A stretch of 64,000 nucleotides of DNA, taken from positions 1,493,001-1,557,000 of the forward strand of contig CM070629.1 in assembly GCA_036346255.1 (NCBI GenBank). Direction: 5' to 3'. This document shows, piece by piece, positions 9,894-21,791 of the stretch. Under the pieces are notes generated by a model. It worked only from the letters and a program-made list of their open reading frames with translations, had not been told where the DNA came from and ran no database searches. Made by a program: the position numbers and the translations under genes. Source of the stretch: Ampelocalamus luodianensis. Taxonomy: Eukaryota > Streptophyta > Magnoliopsida > Poales > Poaceae. Numbering within the stretch: position 1 is the stretch's first letter; each line of letters starts with the position of its first letter.

Positions 9894-12800
9894 ATGGCTT
9901 TGGTTCGCCTCGGCCAGTATCTGATCCGCCGCCTCCACCGGCCTCTCTCCCTTCCCCCATCGCCGCCGACGTAACCCCTCGTATCCTCCTCTCTCCGCAG
10001 GCCGCAGCGCGAACCCGATAGTCATTACCCCCTTTTCGTTTCCGTTTCAGAGATCACCATGCCGCGGTTGCCCGATCCTTAGGTCTGAGCCACGCGAATA
10101 CCTGCGTAAGAGGTGATCGATTGGTCGCTTGCTTGTTTATTTCCCTGTTTAATTTCCCGTCTGGGCTTCATTTCAGTCGGGTTTTTTTATTGATGTTTAT
10201 ATCACTAGGTTTTTCAAGCTTGCCGTACAATGCCGGCGGCGTGATTAGTCACAAGTTCGGGGGGGCGTCGCATGTCCACGTTGTGAAGGTTTGAGTAATC
10301 GAGTTCATTTTTGTGGTGAATCTACAATGTTTTGTCTACAAGTTCTTATTCGATTTGGGTTACAAATTTGCGTTGGTTGCATAGCTGCAGGTCTTGGAGC
10401 TTGTAGCCCACCTGGATCATGCAAGGCCAATGTCAACAGCAGCGCCGGAAGCAGCATCGTCAAAGGTGCCCGTCCGTGCCAGGAAGGTGCGAGGACGTTC
10501 TGATTCTCTTTTTCTGTTGGAAAAGTATCATATTAATTGTAGCAGTTCTGTTTATTTTGTGTGTGCAAGGTTGGTCTGAAGGTTGTCATGACGAGCCCTG
10601 GTTTTGTTTATGAACCATACAGCATCCGGGAACCTATCTCCTTCTGGAAACGGTGGAATTTCTATGTATATTTGGACTATATAATTTGCCTTAAATCAAT
10701 ATGTATATGGTACTCAATGCCCTAACCTCTGGTTGTTGTTGTTGTTGTTGTGTCATTCCATATAAATGATGAGCATATAAGCTTACTGACAACAAGTGTA
10801 ACTTGTTCATTCTCTTTTGCTGTATAGTTTTTGTACAAATAGGCTATGGCATGGACTGTTTATTTTTCAAAAATGGAAGGGAAAATGCACCACCGGCGTC
10901 TGTTTTCTGCGGAAACAGAAAACCAAAGTTCACCAACATACACATCAGAATGAAACTAACTGACAAGTTGAGGGACCCACAAAAACATTAAGCATCCTGG
11001 TAATTGATGGAACATTGCTGCTTCAATGATCTTAGCTGCCAGCACAGCATACCAGCAACTGTAGAACATCCTCTGGCTTTATTGAAGACTTAATCCATGA
11101 CAATTGATAACTTCCTCGTTCCCTCCAGCAGAATCGCGCACCTGTCCTACTTATATAACAATCCCCAATATTGGCACCAGTGAAAAACAGGAAAAAAAAC
11201 AATTTGATTAGGATGAGCTTACAGCTTATGATGAAAATAAGCTGTTAAGTAATTGATCTAAAAAACCAACTGCTAAGTATTTGGTCTTAAAAGGTTTATC
11301 CCCCGTTAACTTGCTTAAGAAGATTACACGGTTGAGACTACCAGTACCTAAAAGTTTTATTGCAACTAGTTTGTCATGTACTGATAATGGCAGTGACAAT
11401 ATATATTATTTAATGCGGATAGCAACTGAAGATACTGTTAATCATTTTTTTTCAAATTAAGGGCAGGTTGGATCTATAAGAATCCAAAATTATTGAATCA
11501 TTGCAACCAAGGTTCTGAATCCCGCTACCGGCGGAAAAACCAGTCGGAGGGCAGTAACGGTAACCGGCCGGTTACCGGAAAAACCGGAGGAATTTCGAAA
11601 ACTGAATTTTGAACTGAGGATTCTGAACAGGGTTCAAAAACCCGCTTCCGGACCAAAACCCGGAGAGGGCCTGGGAACGGTAACCGGCCGGTAAAATTTC
11701 CCGGGTAAATTTCATATTCCAAAATTTGAACGCAGAATAGTACCGGCCGGTAACCGACCGTTACGCCCGATAACCGAAAAACGATGATAAAACCGGGAAA
11801 AACCGGTAAACATTGAAAATTTGGAATAATTTGGAAAGTGCTTAATGAAAACTAATAATCCTCCAAGTGTTTAATGAAGTAGCAATTGGAAAAACAACCA
11901 ACTAAAAGATAACATGTGAAAAGAACATATTTCAATATGTAATCTAGCACAAAAAGGCCTAAACCAACTAAGGAATAGCATTACGAAGTCAAAAATTCAA
12001 ATTCAACTTTTAAACCTTCCGGCCGGTTTTTCAAAACCCGGTTCCATCTGGTAAATCCGGTTACCGGTAACCGGACGGTTTTTTTCCCTTGATTCTGAAA
12101 ACCAGTTACCGGTTCGGTAACCGCCCAAAAACCGGAAAAATAGAGAAAACCGGTTATGGATAATTAGCAATTGGAATAATGCAAATATTAATTAGAAAGT
12201 GTTTAATGAAGTGCATATTTAGCTCATACAATACGAATTATCTTATACAATACATAATCTATCATATTTAGCTCATATGAAGTGCAAACCGGTCAGAATA
12301 ATAATTCAAGCATATTTAGCTCATACAATAGGTAATCTAGTACAAAAAAAAGCCTAAATCACCTAGGAAGCGCATTATGCAGTCATAAACTTAAATTTGA
12401 AATTGAAAAATTTCGGGCATTTACTGTTCATCCTAGTCCCCACCAGGATTGCCGGTAACCGCCGGGATTTTGATCCCTGATTGCAACTGGTCTTGAATGT
12501 ACCTGGGATGTGTCACATATTAGAAAAACTGACTTTTTTTTTGCCTAAGACAGGAGCATTTTAGACACTTTATTTCTAAAATTTTAAATGTACTGATATT
12601 TGACCTAAAAGCTAATAGCAAGTGAAAGTAATGTTATTTTCCCTATCTGCTCCTGCAGTGGCTAAATACTTAAAAAAAAATGAGAAGCTCACAATGTTTT
12701 ATAGAGACAAGTGTCCCTTAAATAAATTGTCCTATTGCATGATAAAATTTTTAACTCATCATCATAACTTTGATTTGTTGTGAATTAGATGGTTTACACC

Positions 12801-13551
12801 AAGTGGCTGGAGAAGAACAAAGGAGGATATTATTCTGGAGGTACTGACTTTTTTACTGTAAAAACTGCTGCAACGAGAAAGTGAATTCCTTTTTTTCTTG
12901 TTACAACCTTTGAGTATTTGTTTTCTTGTGACTAACTTCGCTTTTAGTACTGTTGTCCCATGTTTTGATTTCAACCATCTGAGTTCAGGAGTAGAAATCT
13001 AAAAGGTTACCCTTTTCATCCTTGGAAGCACATTGCTTTTTTGTTACATAGTTAGTAAGCACTGACTCAACTAAGTTTACTGCACTTGGTTGTGCATGGT
13101 TAGTAACCAGACAGAACAATGCTTGTTTAATTTAGATGAAAAGACATGAGATATTTACAAGAAATCTAGAAATGTTTTGATGTACTCCTGGACATAGGTG
13201 CATAATACTCTGTGTTCTTGTTTTATTTTTGCATTTGGCATGTTACAATGGCGTAATGCTGCATATGAGGAAACCTTTTGGACCACTGTTTTTTTTTTGT
13301 TGCTATTTAACTTCTTACTTCTGATCCCTATCAATAATCACCTTTTGGTATTTAGTTGCTTCCTGTGTGGATCTCAATATATTTAATTTGATTGATTTTC
13401 TTTATGCTACTTTCTTTCATGAATCGTCCACTGACTAGCTGGGTGCCTTATTTGACAGATGAAGAGTGCATATGCAGTGTCGAGGTTGAGGAAGAAAACC
13501 GGGCATAGCAAAAAGCAATTCTATGATCAAGCATTAAAAATATACAAGGAG
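9894..13551 (+). CDS. Mitochondrial mL45/Tim44-like protein, N-terminal seven exons only (partial or truncated gene)
   Basis: Seven exons splice in frame with GT-AG borders: 9894-9970, 10051-10112, 10209-10288, 10391-10486, 10570-10652, 12789-12840 and 13459-13551, giving 181 codons without a stop. The N-terminus (MALVRLGQYLIRRLHRPLS) is Arg-rich, Ser/Leu-rich and acid-free, as expected of a mitochondrial presequence. Exon 5-7 residues, including the WFTPSGWRRTKEDI stretch and SKKQFYDQALKIYKE, resemble the start of the Tim44-like domain in plant mitochondrial ribosomal mL45-type proteins. I recognise this from memory, at family level only. After exon 7 the expected second half of the domain was not found in the 4 kb before the P450; reading through intron 7 adds only about 34 codons. 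So the gene is either truncated or has a far or diverged 3' end. Intron 5 holds a hAT element. Confidence 0.55.
11508..12479. mobile_element. hAT element rich in CCGGTAACCGG blocks, in intron 5 of the mL45-like gene
   Basis: The element starts CAAGGTTCTGAATCCCG and ends CGGGATTTTGATCCCTG, an imperfect inverted repeat, inside a perfect 8-base duplication ATTGCAAC (11500-11507 and 12480-12487). Both ends are packed with near-palindromic GGTAACCGGCCGGTTACC and ACCGGAAAAACCGG motifs, while the middle is AT-rich. It has no coding capacity. A 211-base relative sits in the MO25 gene at 22404-22614. Confidence 0.85.
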
Positions 13552-16500
13552 GTACAGAACATTTATCACTTGGAATCAAGTAGTATAAACTATAATTTAA
13601 GCATTTGGACTGCATTGACTTGGGTTTCAGATTTGCATGCACGTATGCTGATCTGATAAGGGGAGATGAGAGTTTGTACTTACAGAGTCTTTAAATGTGC
13701 TCCCAAAATCCCATTTCCCATGCATAGGCCTAGATCAATATATACTAACTTTTTTATGAACTATTCATCGAATCAACGGTCCAAATTACTGATTTGCAGG
13801 CTTTTTTTTGTTGCTCGTGCTAATGGACAAACACCCAAATGCATAGTTCTAAATTCTAATAATAGTTATACAGAAGCACCCTTGGTTCTGAGCACATTTG
13901 TGTGGATGACTTGCAGGACGTGTCACAATAGTTTTAAGTTCTAACTGTGTGCCATTTAAGATTTAACTTGTCTGTCCAATTTCATCCTTAGTTTATCATG
14001 GGCCGGTGAATTTCTTCTTCTTCTTTTCAATTGCAATAGTTAATGAGATACATTTGTTCTTCTCTTGGGTTATCCTTCTGGCATGACCTCTCAGCTCTTC
14101 AACACATAGCATATGCGAGTTGTATGGCGACCTTACAATTCTTTTTAATCATGTAATTTTTATTGTGTTCCCCTTCTCACTTATGAAAGAACACTGTGTT
14201 CTCCCTTGAATATTGTTTATATGCCTTAATGCAAATTGGAATTGCTTACTGATGTTGCCAACAACTATGTAATTTGCACGATACAAATTGTTTGGTGTAA
14301 TAATGTTGTGGACGTGTTTATTGGCAAGACGTATCAACGACACAAGCGCAAGAGCTCCAGGGAGGATTCGGCAAGAGGATCCTCGGTTGGAGTCGCTGCA
14401 ACCAAATCGGACTCGGTTCCTGAAACCGAATCGAATCCGGGTCCTGTAGCTGATCATGGCAATGGCTTGGATACTGCTGCTGTAAGGCAGTAGATAGATT
14501 AGGGAAGAGGGAACGTTAGTTAGGAAGAATTGAGTTAGTATCTCCTCAAGAGATTGAGTTAGATAATGAGTTAGAGATCGAATTAGAGTTCAAGTTAGTT
14601 TCCTTCCCGAATTGTGCTACTTCCTACTTTTAGGCGTTTGCCAATTGCAATGTACGACACATGCAGCGAACCAGATGGTGATGCTGCCGTGGGTTTTGTG
14701 CGTTATGGTACGTAACCTGTGCTATCCATGTGCCGGTAATCTCTTGCATAGTTGCTTTAATCCCTTTTCTACTTTTTGAAGGCAGTAAATCCTACCAACT
14801 TCTGTATAATTATCCTGTGAACTCTGTCCTCAGTTTTCTGAGTATTTACCATGTCATGGTATGTTTGTCATTCCTTCCTACATTGCGTTCCAATTGTTGA
14901 TGCTCGGTTTCTTCCCTGGACTTGCAGGATGCTGTTATTTGAGCAATTGGTACATATATATGCTTGCAGAATGTTTACCTTCAGAAACGGTGTTGGTTTG
15001 CTGTCTTGGACAATTTACTGACCTCTTCAATATTAACTTACAGTTTCAGCATCCCTCCATAGTTCCTGGTTCAATAGTAACTTACAATTTCACTTCTGTA
15101 TTCATGTTGGATGTTTTGAACCAGATCCGCGCCCGTGTTGGAACCGCATTCGATGCTCCGTAGGTGTCTACCTCTACACACTGGAGCCTCCGACGAACGT
15201 TTGTCCCTTTGAGGAAACAGTAGTATGTAGAGAGAAAAACGGTTAAATCAGGTAAGGATAAGCTGGCCGTTTGGAACATGTGAATTTTTGCAGCATTTGT
15301 ATAAGAATTGAACTGTTTCCTACAAAATTACGCGTCTTGTGTGCCGAGGTGGTCGTTTGATAGGGTAGAGGCTGCCCACACTAACCAACAAGCAGGTCGA
15401 GTTCAAAACACTTGGTAAATGGATTTGGATCCTCTCCATCGAAGATCTTAATGCAGAGGATTTATAATACTCGGTATTGAAAGACGTTTTTCATCGGTCG
15501 ATAAAAAAGCGAAGGTTCATATTAAAAGCTACAGTGTTGCTGTAGTACTTGGAATAGGATATTATGCTTTTTCCTCCAATTCCACTGTTCATTCTCTCAC
15601 ACATTACTGTTCACACGGTGACCAGATCCCTTCGTAAACAGGATAGTGGCTGCTCCATCCCTAAACAATGATGCAGCTGTGGTCAGTTCCCAGCTAAAGT
15701 TACTTATTCTATTCCCATGTTTATCTCCCAGCCCAAAAGACAAAGGCCGTCATCTTAATCTGCACTCCTTGCTGATGCATCATGTTGACTTTGGTGATTG
15801 ATCTGTTACAGGGATGGAGTATGGGCTCGGCCAACCTGAGCCGTGGTCCCCTAGCATTTTAGAAGAAAAAAATAACAGCACGTACATCAGGTCTATCTAG
15901 AAGCCCCACTGTTGTTGCTTGATACGAGTTACAATACTACTCAGTGAGACAACGACTTCAATCATGTGGCAACAGGCGGCGGCGAAGCACGGAAGTAGTA
16001 GACGAGACGCTGGCCATTGGTGCATCACGGGCTTACCGCGGCCGGGCCCGGCGGTGGCGGCGACAGATGCGTAACCGACGGCCGGAAAGCAAGTCTGTAT
16101 GCCGCGTAGGTCGTGCAGTAGTGAGCAGTGCACTTTTGAATTTTATTGATGCTGTTTTGTCTTGGTTGATTGACATATTCTTCCAACAATTCGGAGTCCT
16201 GCTACTGGTAATTTGCTTTGATCTTTGGCCATCCTGAGATTTTACTCAAGCTCCATCACTTATATGTTAAATGATGTCGCAATCAAGCCTTAATTACATT
16301 TACAACATCATATATACTATCTCTTGTGCAATGTCAACGGGGCGTACATACATGCTGATCGCCGAATCAACATGTCGCGTTGTCGTATGCTGCAGCGATA
16401 ATTAAACATAAACACCTGCCGAATATTACGCCGGAGACAAGCAGGACAGCACGTAATGACATAGGCGTGAACTAACTCTTTCTCGACTTGAATAACGTAA

Positions 16501-16822
16501 ACACCCGCAGAACGGAATATTAAGCGCCGACTCTCTGGATAGTTAAAGACTAGTGTGACAGCCGCCTTGTGCACAAAACAGTTTCGTGCACAACGACCTG
16601 TGCGTAAGAAGATTTTGCGTCTGATTTTGTTGAATTGACGAAGCGATCGTTTCCTCGACGCACAAGGGACGAACCAACAAAGCGACGACTTGCGAGAGAG
16701 CGACGCTTCATGCAATCATACACAAAGCACACTAGGAATAAAGTACATCCTGCGATTCCAAATATAGGTTGCTATGCGCACTGCCATTGTCTATGAGGTA
16801 CCACATACCAATATGCTTTTAC

Positions 16823-16868
<46 letters not shown>

Positions 16869-17893
16869 TATATTTCGTGATAAAATCTAGTAGTAATAAC
16901 AATTTTCTTTGGGATGACTAACTGGTGTACTTTTTTACATGCTTTTTTGGCAAAAGTACAAGACCATTTAGACCCCACTTGAGACGCAGGATCGTCCCAG
17001 AATATTTCTGGAGGAATTGATCTGTTTTATCTGACACTAAACATATTCGAGGAGGATGACTTGCGTATAAATGAGACGCACACCAAGTTCCCTTAGCTAC
17101 CACTAGTACTAGGAGCTAGCTAGCAGAGCAACCGACCCATGACATGAATCTTTCCGATCTAAGGCTGCAGTACAGTAGTCGCGTATTTCCAGGCCATGGG
17201 AGGACAGCTTGTGAGGAAACGGCTGTACGCCTTTGGCCGCGACAGGGGCCCGACCGCTGCAACCTCTCGCCATGCTTTTGCGGGGGGGACAGCAAGAGAA
17301 GAAGAAAGAAATGCGCGGCACCGCCCTCCCGTCAACTTGCGCACCCCCAAAAACGCCTTAAAAAACCAAGGGGCAGGCAAAAAGGATTATGGCCGGCTCC
17401 TTTAGCCTCTCATCTGGACATCAATACGATATCTAATATTTTATTAGAAATTAATGGTCAAGGTTTTAAAATATTGACTGCACATGTTCTAAAACGATAT
17501 CTATTTGAGAACGGAGATAGTATAATACGCTATAGGTCATATTGTGTGTTTGTGGTCCGAACCGTGGTTTGATAAAGCGTAGTAGGTCATACTCTGGCTT
17601 AATTTGTTCTTGACGGTGCTTTCCACGGGAATTCAGGTAGTAGTACAAAACCGCTTGCCTTAACGAGGTAGCATTGATCGCTGTTAATTCAGGAAACTAA
17701 TAGCAATTACTACTGATGGTATTTAGACGGTGTTAATTAATTACCTGATCAGAATATATCCCACGAACAATTCTCCCTCCATCAAACCATACATACCTGG
17801 ATGGCAATAAAGTACAACCAAATACCCCAATTTAATCAATTGACCAGCAGCAGCTTAATACTAGCAATCAGCAAAATTCTTCTGCTGTCCACC
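13552..17893. other. Region between the partial mL45-like gene and the P450: exon-like scraps and repeats
   Basis: No complete gene is supported. A short open stretch at about 14330-14493 (Ser/Arg/Glu-rich, ending in TAG) and a 40-base stretch at about 14670-14710, bounded by CAG and GTACGT, look like isolated exons of an unidentified gene. They do not match the missing mL45 half. From 14528 to 14605 there are repeated GAGTTAG phrases, as seen in some LTRs, but no LTR boundaries could be fixed. 15300-17000 is mixed sequence with no readable domain; 17400-17530 resembles a decayed Stowaway end (AACGGAGATAG). The last 250 bases are the P450 promoter. Confidence 0.35.
16826..16866. repeat. (AT)n microsatellite
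   Basis: About 20 uninterrupted AT dinucleotides. Such tracts are length-variable in plants and this one would be a usable marker. Confidence 0.95.
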
Positions 17894-17903
17894 TATATAT
17901 AAA
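17894..17903 (+). promoter_or_regulatory. TATA box of the P450 gene
   Basis: TATATATAAA lies 55-64 bases upstream of the P450 start codon at 17958. That leaves room for a transcription start about 30 bases downstream and a short leader. It is the only good TATA motif in the right position. Confidence 0.6.
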
Positions 17904-17957
17904 CCGGCCTCCAAGAACGGTAGAGGCACGTACACGCGGTACTACAGGGCAGTCGCC

Positions 17958-20900
17958 ATGTGGCCGTGGCAGTGGAGCGTGCTCGTCGGCGTCGCGTGCC
18001 TCTGCATGCACGCGGCGGCGGCGCGGGCGATGGAGGCGCTGTGGTGGCGGCCGCGGCGGCTGGAGCGGCACTTCGCGCGGCACGGCGTGCGCGGTCCGGG
18101 GTACCGCTTCTTCGTCGGCAGCTCGATCGAGCTCATCAGGCTCATGGTGGAGGCGTCGTCCCGCCCCATGGTGCCGCAGACGTCGCACGACATCCTCCCC
18201 AGGGTCCTCGCCTTCTTTCACCATTGGAGGAAGCTCTACGGTAATCAACAAACACTAGCCACTAGTAATTCTTTCATCTCTTCTCCATCTCTAATTCTGT
18301 TCATTGATCAATCGAATTCGGCTTGAATTGCCCGTCACTTTCTTGTGCCATTACACTGTTTCTTGGCATTCATACTAGCACACTACTTCCCAATATTCTT
18401 TCTTTGTTAGCTTGGTTTGAACTTCTGAGAGAGAAACCAATATATATGGTGCACTAAGTGCACTTTCACACTTTTGTTCCAAGTTCACACGAAAAATTCT
18501 AAGAAAAAGTGCGCGCATTTGCCTTTATACTACCATATGGAGTAGTATAAAGGAAATCCTAGACTCTCACGCGTGAACCCGGAGGAAAGAAGGGGACATG
18601 CTTCCATGCTTTTTGCAAATAGAAACATGAATGCAAACTTTAAAGTATGCTTGATTAGGTGAGCTTCACTTCAATTTTAATGACAAGAAGAAACACTAAC
18701 AAATTATATGCATCCTCCCAAGTCAAACTTGCTGATGTTGTCGCCATGATCGCTCGATCCATCCATCGATCTTTCCACCAGGCTAGGCTGTCAATGTAGG
18801 TCAATGATAATGCGAGTAAAGTATAGGTAAACAAGAGGCTGCCCGGCTAGCTCACAACCATGCATGCAGATCCATCCGGCAACTCGGAGCTAGCCCCACA
18901 TGCATGCTTGCTTCCTGCTTAGCTTTGCTGCATATGAACAGCATCGCATTGCCAGAGCATTTCAGTTCAGGATCCGCTTAATTAGTTTATCTCCGTTCTC
19001 GCGGCAACCGATGATAATTCCCTCTCTTTTCAACGGTGTGTGGAGTATAATATGTGTACATAGCCCCACCGGCTGGCCTGCAGGGCATCTGCGTTTAATC
19101 CAAGTGAGGAATCTTATTGTTGATCGATCGGTTAAGAAATGATGAGGTTATTGGGCACACGAAAATACTCATGTTCAGTGCTGGCTTGGCTTGGCTCTAG
19201 TAGTACAGCTCAAATACTCAACAGATGACGAGCGTCGCATTAATGCTTATGTGCTTTCGGTTTCTCAAAGTTGGCTGCATATACATGGGAACCTACTTTG
19301 TCGATCGCCTGCCTCGATCTGGACCGTCCAAGTTCCGATCGAACGGCCGGGACAGGGTGAAATGCGCGCTCACGCGTTGTACGCTGGCAGTAAGCTTATT
19401 CTGACAAATGACAATAGGAGTATCAATCATGTAGGTGATTTTTTTTTTAGAAAAGGGAACAGTTCTTATTCCAGCCTCTGCAATCATGTAGGTGATTAGA
19501 TTTTTGGATTTAATTTGTTGTGTTGATTAACGTTGACAGGTCCGAAGCATTTGATTTGGTTCGGGAGCACGCCGAGGCTGACGATCAGCGAGCCGGAGCT
19601 GATCCGTGAGGTGCTGCTGTCGCGGGCGGAGCACTTCGACCGGTACGAGGCGCACCCGATGATCTGCCAGTTCGAGGGCTACGGCCTCAGCAACATCCAC
19701 GGCGAGCAGTGGGCGCGCCGCCGCAAGATCCTCACCCCGGCGTTCCACGCCGAGAACCTCAAGGTGCTCGCGCCGTTCGTCGGCGAGACGGTGCGCCGGA
19801 TGCTGGACGAGCTGGAGGAGCGCATGCCGGCCGCCGGCGAGGCGGAGGTGGACGTCGCGGAGTGGTACAGCCGCGTGCCGCAGGAGGTCATCACGTTCGC
19901 GACGTTCGGGCGCCGGAACTACGACGACGGCAAGGTCGTGTTCCAGCTCCAGGACGAGCTCGCCGGCTACGCCGCCGAGGCGCACAGCAAGGTGTCCATC
20001 CCCGGCTACAGGTTCGCACGTACCAAAAACATACGATTCTTGTACGTACTCTCGATCACTCGATGTGCATTGCGATCTTGACTTTTCTTCTTTTCTCTCA
20101 CTGTACGTGTTCAGATTCTTGCCGATAAGGAAGAACAGGCGCGTGTGGCAACTGGTCAGGGAGATCAGGAGGAACCTGGCCAAGTTCGTCATCAACCTGC
20201 AAAGCCATGGCGATGGACGGCAGGACGGCAGCAAGGACGGCGTCATGAGGGACTTAATGAGCTTCATGACGCCGGCCATGAGGACGGACGAGATCATCGA
20301 GGAGAGCAAGAACTTCTTCTTCGCCGGGAAGGAGACGCTGACCAACCTCCTCACGTGGACCACCGTCGCCCTCGCCATGCACCCGGAGTGGCAGGACCGA
20401 GCGCGCCGGGAGGTCGTCGACGTCTGCGGCCGGCAAGGCCTCCCGTCCAAAGACCACCTCCCCAAGCTCAAAACCGTACGTACGCATGGTCACAACACAT
20501 CACGTGCATGAGAGTTTGCGTGTTGCAGCGATCGGTATTTTGCTCATTCTTGCGTCGACCGGCGTGTGTGCAGCTCGGGATGATCGTGAACGAGACGTTG
20601 AGGCTGTACCCGCCAGCGGTGGCGATGATACGGACGGCGAAGCGGGACGTGGAGCTGGGCGGGTGCGTGGTGCCGGCGGGCACGGAGATCCTGATCCCGA
20701 TCATGGCCGTGCACCACGACGCGAGGGTGTGGGGCGCCGACGCGACGGAGTTCAACCCGGCACGGTTCGCGGACGCGGCGGCGGGCGACCGGCGGCGGCA
20801 CCCTATGGCGTTCATGCCGTTCGGCGGCGGCGCGAGGCTGTGCATCGGGCAGTACCTGGCGCTGATGGAGGCCAAGGTCGCGCTGGCTGTCGTGCTGCAG

Positions 20901-21002
20901 CGGTTCGCGTTCCGGCTGTCACCGGCGTACGTGCACGCGCCCAGGGTGCTCATGATACTCAACCCGCAGCACGGCGCGCCGGTGATCTTCCGGCCGTTGT
21001 GA
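17958..21002 (+). CDS. Cytochrome P450, CYP72 clan, resembling CYP734A (brassinosteroid-inactivating) proteins
   Basis: Four exons, 17958-18240, 19540-20011, 20115-20475 and 20574-21002, join in frame to 514 residues. An N-terminal hydrophobic anchor (about 1-25) is followed by WWRPRRLERHF, typical of the CYP72 clan. Hallmarks are present: I-helix AGKET at 322-326, ExxR at 379-382, FNPARF at 432-437, and the haem loop FGGGARLCIG at 455-464 with the haem-ligand cysteine C462. The C-terminus (APRVLMILNPQHGAPVIF) and the ILPRVLAFFHHWRKLYG stretch closely follow CYP734A proteins, which oxidise and inactivate brassinosteroids at the ER. Parts of exon 2 are more divergent, so a CYP721-type assignment is possible. 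Exons are strongly GC-rich. Intron 1 is 1.3 kb with no gene in it. The gene converges on MO25. Confidence 0.9.
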
Positions 21003-21791
21003 TCAGCCGCCATCTCAAAGCCCAGCTCAGCGATCCAACAACCCCCATGTTAATCGGATTCAATTAATTCCTTCCTGTAAATTATCATCAACCATTGTCA
21101 ACTAAAAATATATAAAAGTATACCATACGAAACAAGTGTCAGACTACAAAAAGAGGATCGGAGCATCTTTCGTAGCTGTTGATTGTCTCACATCTTCAGA
21201 AATTTTATTTGGCTCTTTTAGTTCTGAACAAAACATAGGTCCGGCTTCTGCCAGCCGTTCAGAATTCGAATAGAACTGTGCGCTTTTAGCAGCTCAATCT
21301 TGAAAAGTCCTGAATCTCACACCAACAATCATGAACAGTATTGAATCTCACACACCAACAATGTAAAGTTGTAGAGTATTTGCAAACATGAAACAACAAA
21401 ATATTCAAAACGCCAGGCATTCTCTCCCAGTTATTCCAAAAATTATCGCACTGGAGCAGCGCACTCAGGCATCTCCAAATATGACATCTAATTCTTGAAG
21501 AAAAAAAATGATATCAAGACCGCTCCTTTAGGTAAATTATTCCATATATGGAATCTGTTGTCACAATTTCGCTTTATCAGTGTATCCTGTCAATAAACGC
21601 ACACAGCAATGCTATGTTCTTGTGAAGAGCACACTTCTTGGCCACACTATTTCCCTATGATAAACAACTTCTATACAGGGTATCATATTACACAGGAGGT
21701 CTTTAAAATAATTTAAAATAATAAGGGAAGAAAGGGATTGCCTTTCTTGACCAGTGAAATTTGAAAGGATAATTTTGAATCTCCCGAGGGT
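21003..21791. other. Short convergent intergenic region (P450 and MO25 3' UTRs)
   Basis: The stop codons of the two convergent genes are 789 bases apart, so this stretch must hold both 3' UTRs. It is AT-rich, with no open frame of interest and no transposon ends that I can see. Confidence 0.6.

Noticed and set aside
19527..20471. 314-codon minus-strand frame across P450 exons 2 and 3
   Set aside because: Crosses P450 introns and reads antisense to conserved P450 residues; a shadow in GC-rich codons.
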